A DNA stretch of 64,000 nt from an uncultured Chloroflexota bacterium (GCA_937901745.1 CALGSZ010000032.1:67934-131933), one strand, 5' to 3'. Shown: positions 32,595 through 41,262, counted from the first letter of the stretch. Notes: a model not told the origin generated them from the letters alone. Made by a program: numbers and translations.

Positions 32595-34292
32595 TCAGGG
32601 CGCCGCGCCCCCGACCGCCGGCTCGCCCGCCTCAACTTCCCTTGCCCCTCCAGAAGATGAGACGGTGCCATCGTTCAGCCCCGCGAGTACGTCCTCCACT
32701 GTCAGGAAGCCGTCGCCGTAGAGCTTGTTGACCTGCGTCGCGAACGTCAGCGAGCCGGCCAAAACCTCCCGCGGCGGACCGTCAGCGATGATCTCGCCCT
32801 CGCCGAGAAGGACGACCCGCGTCGCGAGGCCAGCGACGAGCTCGACGTCGTGCGTCGCCATCAACACCGCGGTCCCCTCGTCCCGCAGCCGGCGCAGTAG
32901 CTGGCCAAGCGCCGCCTTGCGGAGCGCGTCCATCCCCCTGGTCGGCTCATCGAGCAGGAGCACGGGCGGCGCGCCCGCCAAGACGGCGGCCAGCGCGACG
33001 CGCTCTTGCTCCCCCGCGCTCAAATCACGCGGATGCCGGTCGGCCAGCGCCGTCAAGCCCAAATCCTCGAGGAGCGCATCGGGATCGAAGCGCGTCCGGC
33101 GACGGTGGCGGAGGGTGAACGCCAGCTCATCCCGCACCCGCTCGGCGAACAAGAGCGATGCCGGCCGTTGCGGCAGGTATCCAACGTCTCGCGCGATGTC
33201 CGCCGGGTCGAGCGAGGCAATATCGCGCCCCGCAACGGTGATGGAGCCGCTCGCGGGACGGTGGAAGCCGATGATCGAGCGCAGGAGCGTTGTCTTGCCG
33301 GAGCCGTTCCGGCCCATCAGGGCCACCAGCTCTCCCGGTCTGACCTCGAGCGTGATGTCGCGCAGCACGATCCGCGCTCCATACCCCGCAGACACACCGC
33401 GCAGCTCGACTACCGGCGGGCCGCCCGCGGACGGCGAATCGGGACCGGGCATGCGCGGCGCGGTGGACGCCAGCGCCAGACGACGACCTTCCTTGACCGT
33501 GAGTGGTAACGGCTCCCAAGCCAACGCTCGGCCAAGCCGCACGACTGGCGGCGCCATGCTCGGATCACAAACCGCCATGATCTCCCGTGGGTCCCCCTCG
33601 ACCGTTTCGGCGTCCGCTCGAACTAGGCGGAGCCGGTCCGCGAAGCCGAGCACCCGCTCAAGCCGGTGCTCGGCGAGGACAATCGTGAGGCCGAGATCGT
33701 CGTTGAGCCGCGTGAGCGCGGTTAGGACATCCTCCGCGCCCCACGGGTCGAGCTGGCTCGTCGGCTCGTCGAGGACCAGCAGGCGCGGCTGAAGCGTTAG
33801 CGCTGCAGCGACGGCGACTCGCTGGCGCTCCCCGCCGGAGAGGGTCGCCACCTCCCGGTGCCGCAGCGCGGCGATCCCGAGCAGGTCCAGCACCTCCTCG
33901 ACACGCTTGCGCATCAGCGCCGGCGGGATGCCGAGTTGCTCCATGCCGAACGCCAATTCGTCCTCGACGCGCGTCGTGACGAGCTGCGCCTCCGGCTCCT
34001 GAAAGACGAACCCAACCGTGCGACTGAGCGCTCTCGGTCCGTAGTGCCGGGTGTCCAAGCCGTGGACGATCGCCGAGCCGCCGAACACGCCACCCGAGAA
34101 GTGCGGCACGAGGCCGTTTAGGCAACGGAGCAGCGTTGATTTCCCGCTGCCCGAGGGACCGGCGACGAGGACGAACGCTCCCTCCGGAATCAGCCAGTCC
34201 ACGCCGCGCAGAACCGGCTCGGTCTGGCGCGGATAGCGGAATCGGACCTCCCGTAACTCGGCCGCGAGCGGCACCCCTCGGAGCGTGGTCAT
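32595..34292 (-). CDS. Fused EcfA1-EcfA2-type ECF transporter ATPase
   Basis: A 565-residue protein made of two complete ABC ATPase domains. The first (about 10-240) has Walker A AGPSGSGKST, signature LSGGERQR and Walker B LLVLDEPTSQLDP; the second (about 290-520) has MGRNGSGKTT, LSAGEQER (variant signature) and LLLDEPTRGMD. Each is ECF-style (short Q-loop segments EPEAQLVT and RPASLLF). It powers the EcfT encoded just upstream, overlapping by four bases. Position at the end of a riboswitch-led operon implies vitamin B12 or a B12-related substrate. The C-terminal 45 residues are an acidic Gly/Ser tail. Confidence 0.92.
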   Translation of the reverse strand: MTTLRGVPLAAELREVRFRYPRQTEPVLRGVDWLIPEGAFVLVAGPSGSGKSTLLRCLNGLVPHFSGGVFGGSAIVHGLDTRHYGPRALSRTVGFVFQEPEAQLVTTRVEDELAFGMEQLGIPPALMRKRVEEVLDLLGIAALRHREVATLSGGERQRVAVAAALTLQPRLLVLDEPTSQLDPWGAEDVLTALTRLNDDLGLTIVLAEHRLERVLGFADRLRLVRADAETVEGDPREIMAVCDPSMAPPVVRLGRALAWEPLPLTVKEGRRLALASTAPRMPGPDSPSAGGPPVVELRGVSAGYGARIVLRDITLEVRPGELVALMGRNGSGKTTLLRSIIGFHRPASGSITVAGRDIASLDPADIARDVGYLPQRPASLLFAERVRDELAFTLRHRRRTRFDPDALLEDLGLTALADRHPRDLSAGEQERVALAAVLAGAPPVLLLDEPTRGMDALRKAALGQLLRRLRDEGTAVLMATHDVELVAGLATRVVLLGEGEIIADGPPREVLAGSLTFATQVNKLYGDGFLTVEDVLAGLNDGTVSSSGGAREVEAGEPAVGGAAP

Positions 34293-35353
34293 CGCCTGCC
34301 ACGCTCCTCTCGCTCGCCGGCGGGCTCGACGAGGAACGCCGGCGCGAGCAACCCGGCCTGCGCGAGCAGGAGCCAGAGATTGATCGCTGGCACCGTCAGG
34401 CGGGGATACGGCTCATAGCGGAGCGCGGCGGGATCGGTCAGCAGCGCCGTGAGCGTCGCCATCCCCGCGATGCCAGCTCCCGCCAGCGCGACGACGTCCG
34501 AGCGTCGGAGTCGCGGCGGGCGATACCGCGAGCGTCGCGCCAATGTGCGCTCCGGCCGCATCACCCAGAGGAAAGCCGCGACAACGACGAGCATCGCGAC
34601 CGCCGCGACGGCGACCTGCCCGACTGCCAGCAAGTATCCCGCCGCCAAGCCGACTGCCAGCACGACAGCGGTGATCACGCCACGGCCCGACTGCCACCCG
34701 GCCGCGACCGCTACCGGCGCGCCGAACGCTCGCGACTCCAGCGCCTCCGCGAGCGTAATCGCGCGCTCCAACCCGCCGTGCAGCAACGGGACGAGGAGCG
34801 GCGCCACGTCCCGCGCGCCGCGAGGCCGGTAGCCCCGGGCCATCTGCGCTTCGCGGATCTCCCGGTACGCGACGACCGTCTGGGGAGCAAAGGCGATCGC
34901 GATCGAGCCGGCGACCGCGACCGTCAGCAAGCGATCCGGGAGCAGGCGGAGCGCCGCCGGCCAATCGACGACGGCGGCGACGTGTGCACCGACGAGGACG
35001 AGCGTCAGTAACGCGCCCCCGCTGATCACCCCGTAGATCACCGCGTTGAGCGTGACCGGTCCGCCGATGATTGGCAGCCAGGAGGGCAGCGTGAAGAGAA
35101 CCGTCGTCCCGGCGCGGACGGTCAGCGCGTTGAAGAGGGTCGCCAAGAACGCGAAGAGCACCGCCAGCCGGACGACCGGCCGCCAGGCCGCATCTCGCGG
35201 AGCCGCCTCCGACCAGGCAGCACGCACCCCCAGGACCGCGAGCAGCACGGCAAGCAGCGGCAGGGGGTTGCGCCCGGCGAGCGCCGGCAAGCTGGCCGCC
35301 ACGGCCCAGGCCAACCACGTACGCGGGTCAAGCCCGGCGGCACGAGAGCTCAC
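34289..35353 (-). CDS. EcfT-type transmembrane subunit with C-terminal membrane extension
   Basis: A 354-residue polytopic protein. The central EcfT/CbiQ features are visible: AFAPQTVVAYREIREAQMARGYRPRGAR (the Ala-Arg-Gly coupling helix motif) around residue 160-185, followed by ALESRAFGAP, the second Arg-Gly-type motif. EcfT proteins are usually about 260 residues; here four further hydrophobic segments extend from about residue 205 to 345. It couples the fused ATPase to a substrate-capture (S) protein. It overlaps the ATPase gene and the DUF4430-like gene by four bases each. No typical S-component is encoded alongside. Confidence 0.9.
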   Translation of the reverse strand: MSSRAAGLDPRTWLAWAVAASLPALAGRNPLPLLAVLLAVLGVRAAWSEAAPRDAAWRPVVRLAVLFAFLATLFNALTVRAGTTVLFTLPSWLPIIGGPVTLNAVIYGVISGGALLTLVLVGAHVAAVVDWPAALRLLPDRLLTVAVAGSIAIAFAPQTVVAYREIREAQMARGYRPRGARDVAPLLVPLLHGGLERAITLAEALESRAFGAPVAVAAGWQSGRGVITAVVLAVGLAAGYLLAVGQVAVAAVAMLVVVAAFLWVMRPERTLARRSRYRPPRLRRSDVVALAGAGIAGMATLTALLTDPAALRYEPYPRLTVPAINLWLLLAQAGLLAPAFLVEPAGEREERGRR

Positions 35354-36051
35354 GGGAGCGCTCGTCTCCGACCGCGTGACCGCGCGGCCAAGAACACGCC
35401 GCCCCCGATCACGGCCAGAACCGCGGCGCCGCCAATCATCGTCGCGACCGACGGACCGTCATCCTCCGCCGACGACGAGTTCGAAGCGCCGACGGTCCGC
35501 CGCGCCGGCGTTGGGACAGCGCCATCCGCGGCAACGGACGGGAGATCGCCGGTCACGCCAGCCAGACGCGCCACGTCCTCTATCGTCATCGCGGGCAACT
35601 CCGGCGAGCCGCCAGTCCACACCCAGGCATCGACATCGCCGTTCCGCACTTTCGTGGCGCTTGCGCCGAGACTCATGAATTTCCACTCGCCCGGCGCTGA
35701 CTGCCTGACATACTGCCAGAATGGCGAATCTGGATCGCCCGTCTGGCAGAGTCGGCGCCGGCACTCCGTCGGCGGGCACCCCTGCGTTTCAATTTGGCAG
35801 ACGCCCTCGCCGAGACCGCCGAACGAGACGGTGACGAGATCCAGGCCGCTCCGCCGCAGGAGCTCAATCGCGGTAATCTCCTCCTCTTCGAAGGCGACCA
35901 GGGCGTAGGACGTCCGGCCGTCGCCGTAGTCAACGACCACGCCCGCGTAGTTCAGCTCTTGGGCGTTCGCGTCACCGAGGAAGATCAGCGCGACGAGCGC
36001 CCACAGGAGAATGCTGCCGGCGCGCACTCGCCGGCGAACCGCGCCGGACAT
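35350..36051 (-). CDS. Membrane-anchored DUF4430-like protein (transcobalamin beta-domain-like)
   Basis: A 233-residue protein. The frame is open to 36609, but the upstream part is an arginine-rich shadow of the next gene; the ATG at 36051 begins a signal peptide (ILLWALVALIFLGDANAQ). The mature part (about 30-150) reads YGDGRTSYALVAFEEEEITAIELLRRSGL, then a Cys-containing stretch, then GEWKFMSLGASATKVRNGDVDAWVW, the pattern of DUF4430 domains, related to the C-terminal cobalamin-gripping domain of animal intrinsic factor. A TM helix near 205-225 anchors it. It starts 4 bases after the repeat protein. The B12-binding role is inferred from the fold and the riboswitch, not shown. Confidence 0.82.
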   Translation of the reverse strand: MSGAVRRRVRAGSILLWALVALIFLGDANAQELNYAGVVVDYGDGRTSYALVAFEEEEITAIELLRRSGLDLVTVSFGGLGEGVCQIETQGCPPTECRRRLCQTGDPDSPFWQYVRQSAPGEWKFMSLGASATKVRNGDVDAWVWTGGSPELPAMTIEDVARLAGVTGDLPSVAADGAVPTPARRTVGASNSSSAEDDGPSVATMIGGAAVLAVIGGGVFLAARSRGRRRALP

Positions 36052-36055
36052 CGGG

Positions 36056-37075
36056 CTACGGACCACCAACGGGCGTGGCGCCGACCGCGCCAGTTCCATC
36101 CGACGCCGAGCCGCCCGCCACCACCGGAAATGCCTGCCCCGCCAACGCCGGCAGCGCCTGGAGCGTCGAGAGGAGGTTGTCATCCGGCATCTCATGTTGG
36201 AACCGGAATGCGCCGCTCTCGTTTTGGAAGTTCGCCAGCGCCGCGGCCGCGTTGCGCCAATCCTCGCTCGCGGGATTGTCACCGACCGCGATGATCGCTT
36301 GGACGGCGAGGGCGGTCGAGTTCGCGTCGGGCGCGCCACCCGGCTGATAGGGGAAGCCACCCTCCTCCGCCTGCGCCGACCGGAGGTACTCGATCGCCTT
36401 CTCCACCATTGGATCGTCACCCATGCCGATCGCCGCCAGCGCCTGCACCACGATTGCGGTCGTGTTCGTGTCTCCCGCGCCTTCGTCCGTCGAGCCGTCG
36501 AACGACCAGGAGCCGTCCTCGAGCTGAGTGGACTGGAGCGGTTGCAGCGCGTTGGGCGGCACCGTCGCGCCGGCAGCCGAGAGCGCGAGCAAGCCGAGCG
36601 CGTGGTCATAGAGGCTGAAGCCGATTTGCCCGCGCCGAGCGCTCGTCTCGATGATCGAGAGCGGATTCACCGTCGCGAAATCGCGCGGGTTACGTCCCAC
36701 GGCGACCGCCGCCAGCGCCAGCTTGGCCGCCTGCCCTGGGCCGGTCTGCGTGTAGACAAGCGCGTTCTCTTCCAGGAACGCGACCGCGCGGTCGAGCGCC
36801 CCGCCGTCAATGGCGACACCCGCGTTGCGCGCCGCGACGAGCGCGATTACGGCATCGGCAGTGACGCCCGCATCGGGCTCACCGGACAGTCCAGCAAAGC
36901 CTCCGTTCTCCGCTTGCTGCTCGAGCAGCCACGTCACCCCACGTGGCAGGGCATCCGTCCCTGGGGTTGGCGACTCCTGCAGCGCTTGCGCGCGCCATGG
37001 CACGGCGACAGCCATTGCCGCGAGAAGGATGAAAAGGGCCCAAACGACCCCGCGACGAGCGTGGCCACGTTGCAT
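36056..37075 (-). CDS. Secreted prenyltransferase/squalene-oxidase repeat protein (intrinsic-factor alpha-domain-like)
   Basis: A 339-residue protein with a signal peptide (about 8-32, ending AQALQ), then repeated alpha-helical units of the type GxxWLLEQQAENGGFAG, LQSTQLEDGSWSF, YLRSAQAEEGGFPYQ, LANFQNESGAFRF. These QxxxGG/SF repeats build an alpha/alpha toroid, also used by animal intrinsic factor and transcobalamin. It is the first gene after a cobalamin riboswitch, and the next gene encodes a DUF4430-like protein, equivalent to the other half of those animal proteins. B12 binding is therefore the leading hypothesis. AGGATAGGG lies 5-6 bases before the ATG. Confidence 0.85.
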   Translation of the reverse strand: MQRGHARRGVVWALFILLAAMAVAVPWRAQALQESPTPGTDALPRGVTWLLEQQAENGGFAGLSGEPDAGVTADAVIALVAARNAGVAIDGGALDRAVAFLEENALVYTQTGPGQAAKLALAAVAVGRNPRDFATVNPLSIIETSARRGQIGFSLYDHALGLLALSAAGATVPPNALQPLQSTQLEDGSWSFDGSTDEGAGDTNTTAIVVQALAAIGMGDDPMVEKAIEYLRSAQAEEGGFPYQPGGAPDANSTALAVQAIIAVGDNPASEDWRNAAAALANFQNESGAFRFQHEMPDDNLLSTLQALPALAGQAFPVVAGGSASDGTGAVGATPVGGP

Positions 37076-37188
37076 CGTAACCCTATCCTCAGGCGCCTCA
37101 GCGCGCGATCGAAATTGCGCGCCACGACGCCCCTAGGCGCCGCTCGTCCGAGCGACGCGACGAACGCCGGAAGATGTTGCGGTGGGAA

Positions 37189-37209
37189 CTAGTTGCCTGG
37201 GACTGACAT
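37189..37209 (-). other. Six-codon open frame after the riboswitch
   Basis: Immediately downstream of the aptamer, GGGGGAGG lies 7 bases before an ATG that opens a frame of only six codons (MSVPGN, then TAG). It may be a leader peptide or simply a purine tract caught in the expression platform. Confidence 0.3.
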
Positions 37210-37229
37210 GCAGTGTCCTCCCCCTTTCA

Positions 37230-37390
37230 CGCGAAGGGCACGGGACGCGACGAGGGGCGGGCGACCTGGCTCCGCCACGCCGGCAACGCCGAGCGTGACG
37301 ATACAGTTGCGCGACAGCGCCGGCCTCGCACCGGCTTCCCCCTGTGAGCCCGAGCCGGCAACTTCCCGGCTGGGCACCCCCTGTCGCATG
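37230..37390 (-). promoter_or_regulatory. Cobalamin riboswitch
   Basis: On the minus strand, the conserved core is seen at 37303-37336 (AGCCGGTGCGAGGCC then GGCGCTGTCGCGCAACTGT), preceded by GGTGCCC and GGGAAGTTGCCGG stretches and followed by GAGCCAGGTCGCCCGCC, the downstream conserved element. Order and spacing match the B12-element. It lies about 155 bases before the ATG of the repeat protein, with expression of the ECF operon presumably shut down by cobalamin. Exact ends are approximate. Confidence 0.92.
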
Positions 37391-37576
37391 ACGATGACCA
37401 CGAGCGTGGCAGGTTCCTGCCAGCAACGGGAGTGTCGCACCCGTCGCCGCTGCCGTCAATGCCGGCGCGGAGCAATCTGACCTGCTCCGATAGCGAGACG
37501 TGCCCTAGCGAATCCCGACCAAGAGTGATATAAGGCCGCGACCAGTCGCGTGGCGCGGAAGATGGAGGGATAGTCG

Positions 37577-38416
37577 GTGGATGTAACGCAGGCGATCGCG
37601 CTCGGTGTCGTTTCGGCGGCAGCGGCGATCGTCGGCTCGATGCTCGGTCTCGGCGGCGGCGTGTTTCTCGTGCCGATCTTTACCCTATTCTTCGGCGTCG
37701 ATCAGAAAATCGCGATCGGAGCCAGCGCGGTCGCCGTCGTCACGAACTCTGTCGTCGGCTCTTCCGTCCACCTGCGCAGCGGGTTTACCAACCTGCGCCT
37801 AGCGATGCTGCTTCAGGTGACGATGGCGTCCGGCGCGCTAGCTGGCGCGCTCGTCGCCGTATTCGCGCCGGAGCGCATCATCAACGCGATCTTCGGCGTC
37901 GTGCTCGTCTATGCCGCTGCCTCGATGGCGCTGCGCCGGCAATCCGCCGTTGAGGCGACCGGCCCCGACCCCTGGCAGCTCGGCGCGACATTTCAAGATC
38001 CCGCGTCCCGGCGGATCGTGCGCTACGTGCCGGAGCGCGTCGGTATGGGACTCGGGATCAGTGGGCTGGCGGGCGTCATTTCGGGGATGCTCGGCGTCGG
38101 TGGCGGCGTGATTCAGGTCCCGGCGATGAACCTGCTGATGCGCGTGCCAGTCAAGGCGGCGGCCGGCACTAGCGCCTTCATGGTCGGCATCACGTCGGTC
38201 GCGACCGCGTTCGTGTTCTACGCGGAGGAGAAGATCGATCCGCGGGTGGTCGTGCCGGCGATGGTTGGGATCTTCCTCGGCTCTCAAGCCGGCTCCCGCC
38301 TGACGCGCCGCGTGCGGACGCAGCGGCTCGTCCTCCTCTTCGTCATCATCCTTCTGTATCTCGGCGGCTCGCTCCTGCTGAAGGCCGCCGGCGTGACCTT
38401 ACCGGGGCAGCAATGA
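37577..38416 (+). CDS. TauE/SafE-family anion exporter/importer
   Basis: A 279-residue membrane protein with about eight helices and two internally repeated glycine-rich motifs: GSMLGLGGGVFLVPIF near the N-terminus and SGMLGVGGGVIQVPAMNL in the second half, the TauE/SafE hallmark. It starts at a GTG with GGAGGGA 7 bases upstream. Members move sulphite, sulphonates or other organic anions; which one here is unknown. It overlaps the DUF1634 gene by four bases, a pairing common for this family. Confidence 0.93.
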   Translation: MDVTQAIALGVVSAAAAIVGSMLGLGGGVFLVPIFTLFFGVDQKIAIGASAVAVVTNSVVGSSVHLRSGFTNLRLAMLLQVTMASGALAGALVAVFAPERIINAIFGVVLVYAAASMALRRQSAVEATGPDPWQLGATFQDPASRRIVRYVPERVGMGLGISGLAGVISGMLGVGGGVIQVPAMNLLMRVPVKAAAGTSAFMVGITSVATAFVFYAEEKIDPRVVVPAMVGIFLGSQAGSRLTRRVRTQRLVLLFVIILLYLGGSLLLKAAGVTLPGQQ

Positions 38417-38850
38417 GCGCGCCAGGGACTGGAAAATCCAACGCGATCGCCGCGACCAGGGCCGAAGCCGAGAGCGAAGCGCTGGAGCAGACGAGCCAGG
38501 GTCCGGCTGGCGCTCAGAATCCGATCGCCCAGGCCGCGATCACGACTCTCACGTGGGGCTTCCGCGCCGGCGCCGCGCTGCTCGCGCTCGGGTTGCTCGT
38601 CGCTCTCATCCGTGGCGAGCCGCTCAGCGAGCAGACCGACCCCTTCACCGAGGTAATCCCGAAGATCCTCGATGGGCACGCCGCCGGGATCGTTGACCTG
38701 GCGATCCTGACGCTGATGGCGACGCCGGTCGTGACGACGCTCGTCGTCGCCCTGGCGTTCTTCAGCTCGGGCGACCGGCGCTACGGCGTCATCACCCTCA
38801 TCGTGCTGGCCGTTCTCGGCATCAGCATCTCGTTGTCACTCATTCGCTGA
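38413..38850 (+). CDS. DUF1634 membrane protein
   Basis: A 145-residue protein: a soluble N-terminal 45 residues, then three TM helices (about 48-65, 95-116, 122-142) with the DUF1634 pattern LxxGFRxGxxLLxLGLL and LTLMATPVV. It is encoded with TauE/SafE proteins in many bacteria and may be an accessory subunit. Its function has not been worked out to my knowledge. Confidence 0.85.
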   Translation: MSAPGTGKSNAIAATRAEAESEALEQTSQGPAGAQNPIAQAAITTLTWGFRAGAALLALGLLVALIRGEPLSEQTDPFTEVIPKILDGHAAGIVDLAILTLMATPVVTTLVVALAFFSSGDRRYGVITLIVLAVLGISISLSLIR

Positions 38851-38863
38851 CGCGGAAGTAGAC

Positions 38864-39652
38864 ATGACACAAGGGCCTATCGGGATCGTCGCGGCGATGG
38901 CGGCCGAGCTACGCCACCTGTTCGACCATGCGCGGACAGCGCATGAGCGGCGCGACGGCATCTGGCAGGAGCATCACCTAGAGATCAGCGGACGTCCGGT
39001 CATCGCCATCCGGTCCGGCATCGGCATGGTCAACGCCGCGGCAGCAACGGAACACCTTCTCGCGCGGCACGCGCCAGCGATCGTGTTGAACGCCGGCTGC
39101 GCCGGAGCCCACCGGCCTGACATCATGCCTGGCGACATCGTGATCGGCGACCGCGCGGTCAACACCGGCGCGGTCCAGATCCTCCCGAGCGGGGAGGAGC
39201 GACATCTCGGGCTTGGCTACGAAGTCGCGGGAGAGAGAATCGGGCCGGCGGAGTTTCCCACCGATCCTAAGCTCCTCGCGTTGGCGCGGGAAGCCGCGCG
39301 CGACTTCGCGCCGCCGCCTTGGCCGGACAATCTCTTCTGGCCCACGGGGATTCCGCGCCGGCCGCCGGCGATTCACATCGGTCCGGTTTCCTCCGCCGAT
39401 GTCTGGACACAGGAGCACCGGCGCCTTGACCTACTGCACGCTCGCCATGGCTCGTTGTGCGAGGACATGGAGGCAGCCGCCGTCGCGCAAATCTGCGCGC
39501 TGCACGGCATCCCCTTCCTCACCATCAAGGACATCTCCAACAACGAGTACCACCGCCCAAGCGACGTCGCCGAGTTCAGCGATTTCCCCATTGAGGAAGT
39601 CGGCAAGCGGGCGATGGGATTGGCGGCACGGCTCATTGGACGGCTGGACTGA
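38864..39652 (+). CDS. 5'-methylthioadenosine/S-adenosylhomocysteine nucleosidase-like phosphorylase-superfamily protein
   Basis: A 262-residue protein of the PNP/UDP fold: GIVAAMAAEL at the start, SGIGMVNAAAATEHLL, NAGCAGAH, and GSLCEDMEAAAVAQIC with the substrate-binding glutamates, then TIKDISN with the catalytic Asp. It would cleave the N-glycosidic bond of MTA, SAH or a related nucleoside (futalosine hydrolase is a possible alternative). It is about 30 residues longer than bacterial MTA/SAH nucleosidases because of an insertion around 130-165. It converges on rimM. Confidence 0.85.
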   Translation: MTQGPIGIVAAMAAELRHLFDHARTAHERRDGIWQEHHLEISGRPVIAIRSGIGMVNAAAATEHLLARHAPAIVLNAGCAGAHRPDIMPGDIVIGDRAVNTGAVQILPSGEERHLGLGYEVAGERIGPAEFPTDPKLLALAREAARDFAPPPWPDNLFWPTGIPRRPPAIHIGPVSSADVWTQEHRRLDLLHARHGSLCEDMEAAAVAQICALHGIPFLTIKDISNNEYHRPSDVAEFSDFPIEEVGKRAMGLAARLIGRLD

Positions 39653-39693
39653 GGCTGTCTCAGGGACGAGCGCTGCCCAGCAAGCCCGCTCCG

Positions 39694-40389
39694 TCACTCG
39701 TCCTCGTCGTAGTAAACCAGGGGGCGGACGACCATCACGCCGTCGGCGGGGCGAATGTCGAGGACGACGTCGGGCAGGTTCGGCAGCAGCTCCTCTTTCC
39801 CGGCGGCGCTGGTGACAACGAAGACATCGTTCGCGCCGGTCTCGATCAGGTCGGTGACCCGCCCCAGCTCCGCGCCGCTCTCGTCGAGCACTCGTAAACC
39901 GATGAGCTGATAGAGGTAGTACTCGCCGGGCTCGAGGGGCCGAGCGTCTTTGCCGCTGATGCGGATCGGTTTCCCGACGTGGGTTCGTCCCTCTTCCGGC
40001 GTCGTAATTCCGCGCAGCAGGATCAGCGCGTTGCCTTGGTGAAATCGGACGCTCAAGACACGCCGGGGATTCTCCTCATCCCCGAGGTACATCGTCTTGA
40101 CGGTCCGCAGATGCTCGGGATCGTCCGTCGTCAGGCGTACTTTCAGCTCGCCGCGAACACCATGCGTGCCGATGACGGTGCCGATTTGGAGGCGGACCTC
40201 CTCGACCGGGGTGGACGGATCTGGCCCCGCCGTCTCGATCAATCGCTGTGGCCGGCGGGTTCTGCGTGGACCGGCGGAATGACGCCGGCGCTTGACAGCT
40301 CTGGCCGGCGCAGCGCTCGCCACCCGGCCAGTGTCAGAGGTCGTTGGGTTGTTGTTGGGGGCGTCACCCTTCGATGTCGAGGCTGGCAC
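39694..40389 (-). CDS. rimM: 16S rRNA processing protein RimM
   Basis: A 231-residue protein. The first 60 residues are a basic, low-complexity extension not found in most RimM; the conserved protein begins at LQIGTVIGTHGVRGELKV and continues through the PRC-barrel YYLYQLIGLRVLDESGAELG and ETGANDVFVV to LLPNLPDVVLDI. RimM assists 30S head maturation near protein S19. The GTG start at 40389 lies within the 3' end of khpA (26-base overlap); a later start would trim the extension but no better one was found. The order rpsP-khpA-rimM is the standard bacterial operon. Confidence 0.93.
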   Translation of the reverse strand: MPASTSKGDAPNNNPTTSDTGRVASAAPARAVKRRRHSAGPRRTRRPQRLIETAGPDPSTPVEEVRLQIGTVIGTHGVRGELKVRLTTDDPEHLRTVKTMYLGDEENPRRVLSVRFHQGNALILLRGITTPEEGRTHVGKPIRISGKDARPLEPGEYYLYQLIGLRVLDESGAELGRVTDLIETGANDVFVVTSAAGKEELLPNLPDVVLDIRPADGVMVVRPLVYYDEDE

Positions 40390-40621
40390 GGAGATTATGT
40401 CGAGAGCCGGCGATCATGACGAGCGTGCGCATCGCCTTCGCGATGCGACCCTGCCGCCCGATCACCTTCCCCATTTCGCGATCCGGAACGCGCAACGTCA
40501 AATGCACGACCGATCCGTTCTGCTCAGCCGTTACTTGCACCTCTTCAGGCGTATCGACCAAATTAGCCGCCATGTAGAGGACCAACTGCCGCAGCTGCTC
40601 AGCCGGATCGTCAGCAGTCAT
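40364..40621 (-). CDS. khpA: KH-domain RNA-binding protein KhpA
   Basis: An 85-residue single KH domain protein with the GxxG loop in IGRQGRIAKAMRTLV and the preceding VPDREMGKV, of normal family length. KhpA (YlqC) binds RNA, often with KhpB, and influences ribosome maturation and cell division in other bacteria. It lies between rpsP and rimM. Confidence 0.94.
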   Translation of the reverse strand: MTADDPAEQLRQLVLYMAANLVDTPEEVQVTAEQNGSVVHLTLRVPDREMGKVIGRQGRIAKAMRTLVMIAGSRHNLRASLDIEG

Positions 40622-40726
40622 TGTCAGCCTTATCCTTCAACGCCAATGCGGGCACGCGGTGGGACCACCCGGCGGCAACGCCGCTGGCCACCGCGCAATT
40701 CGCCGCCGGCTTCGGTCAGATCGTCT

Positions 40727-41020
40727 CTACGCGCTAGGAGTCGACGCCGCGCTCGCGCCCGACGGAGCGCCCTTCTTCGGCTCCATCAGGCCGTGTCGCA
40801 CGAAGATGTTGCGGACGGTATCGGTTGGCTGCGCGCCAACACTCAGCCAGTACCGGATCCGCTCCTCATTGAGCTTGATCGTGGCCGGCTCCGTCAGCGG
40901 ATCGTAAAACCCCACAGACTCGATGAAACGACCATCGCGGGGCGAGCGGCTATCGGCCGCCACGATGCGGTAGCTCGGCCGCTTCTTTGCGCCCATCCGC
41001 CGCAGGCGAAGCTTAATCAC
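40727..41020 (-). CDS. rpsP: 30S ribosomal protein S16
   Basis: A 97-residue S16: IKLRLRRMGAKKRPSYRIVAADSRSPRDGRFIE at the N-terminus and ERIRYWLSVGAQPTDTVRNI in the middle are diagnostic. It starts with GTG, with AAGGGAG 11 bases upstream, and is preceded by a good promoter. The Ala/Ser-rich tail is a normal variation. Confidence 0.97.
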   Translation of the reverse strand: MIKLRLRRMGAKKRPSYRIVAADSRSPRDGRFIESVGFYDPLTEPATIKLNEERIRYWLSVGAQPTDTVRNIFVRHGLMEPKKGAPSGASAASTPSA

Positions 41021-41140
41021 GCGTACTGCTCCCTTGTCTATCGTCCAGATCGCATTCGAGTCTCAACGACGGCATCTAACAGCATGCGCCGCGACGGGGA
41101 GCACACGCTAACCATCCGCCGGGCGCGGCAAATCCGCCCG

Positions 41141-41170
41141 TTTATAGCACCGCTAACGATTGTACGTCAA
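41141..41170 (-). promoter_or_regulatory. Promoter of rpsP-khpA-rimM
   Basis: On the minus strand TTGACG (41165-41170) and TATAAA (41141-41146) are 18 bases apart, about 120 bases before the rpsP start. Confidence 0.65.
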
Positions 41171-41262
41171 CGCCGGAGTGGCAATTCCACCACCCCTGGG
41201 TGGCGAATTTCGATCGCCGCGCTCCCGTGAACGCTCCTCGCACCTACGGGTTATTGAAACCG

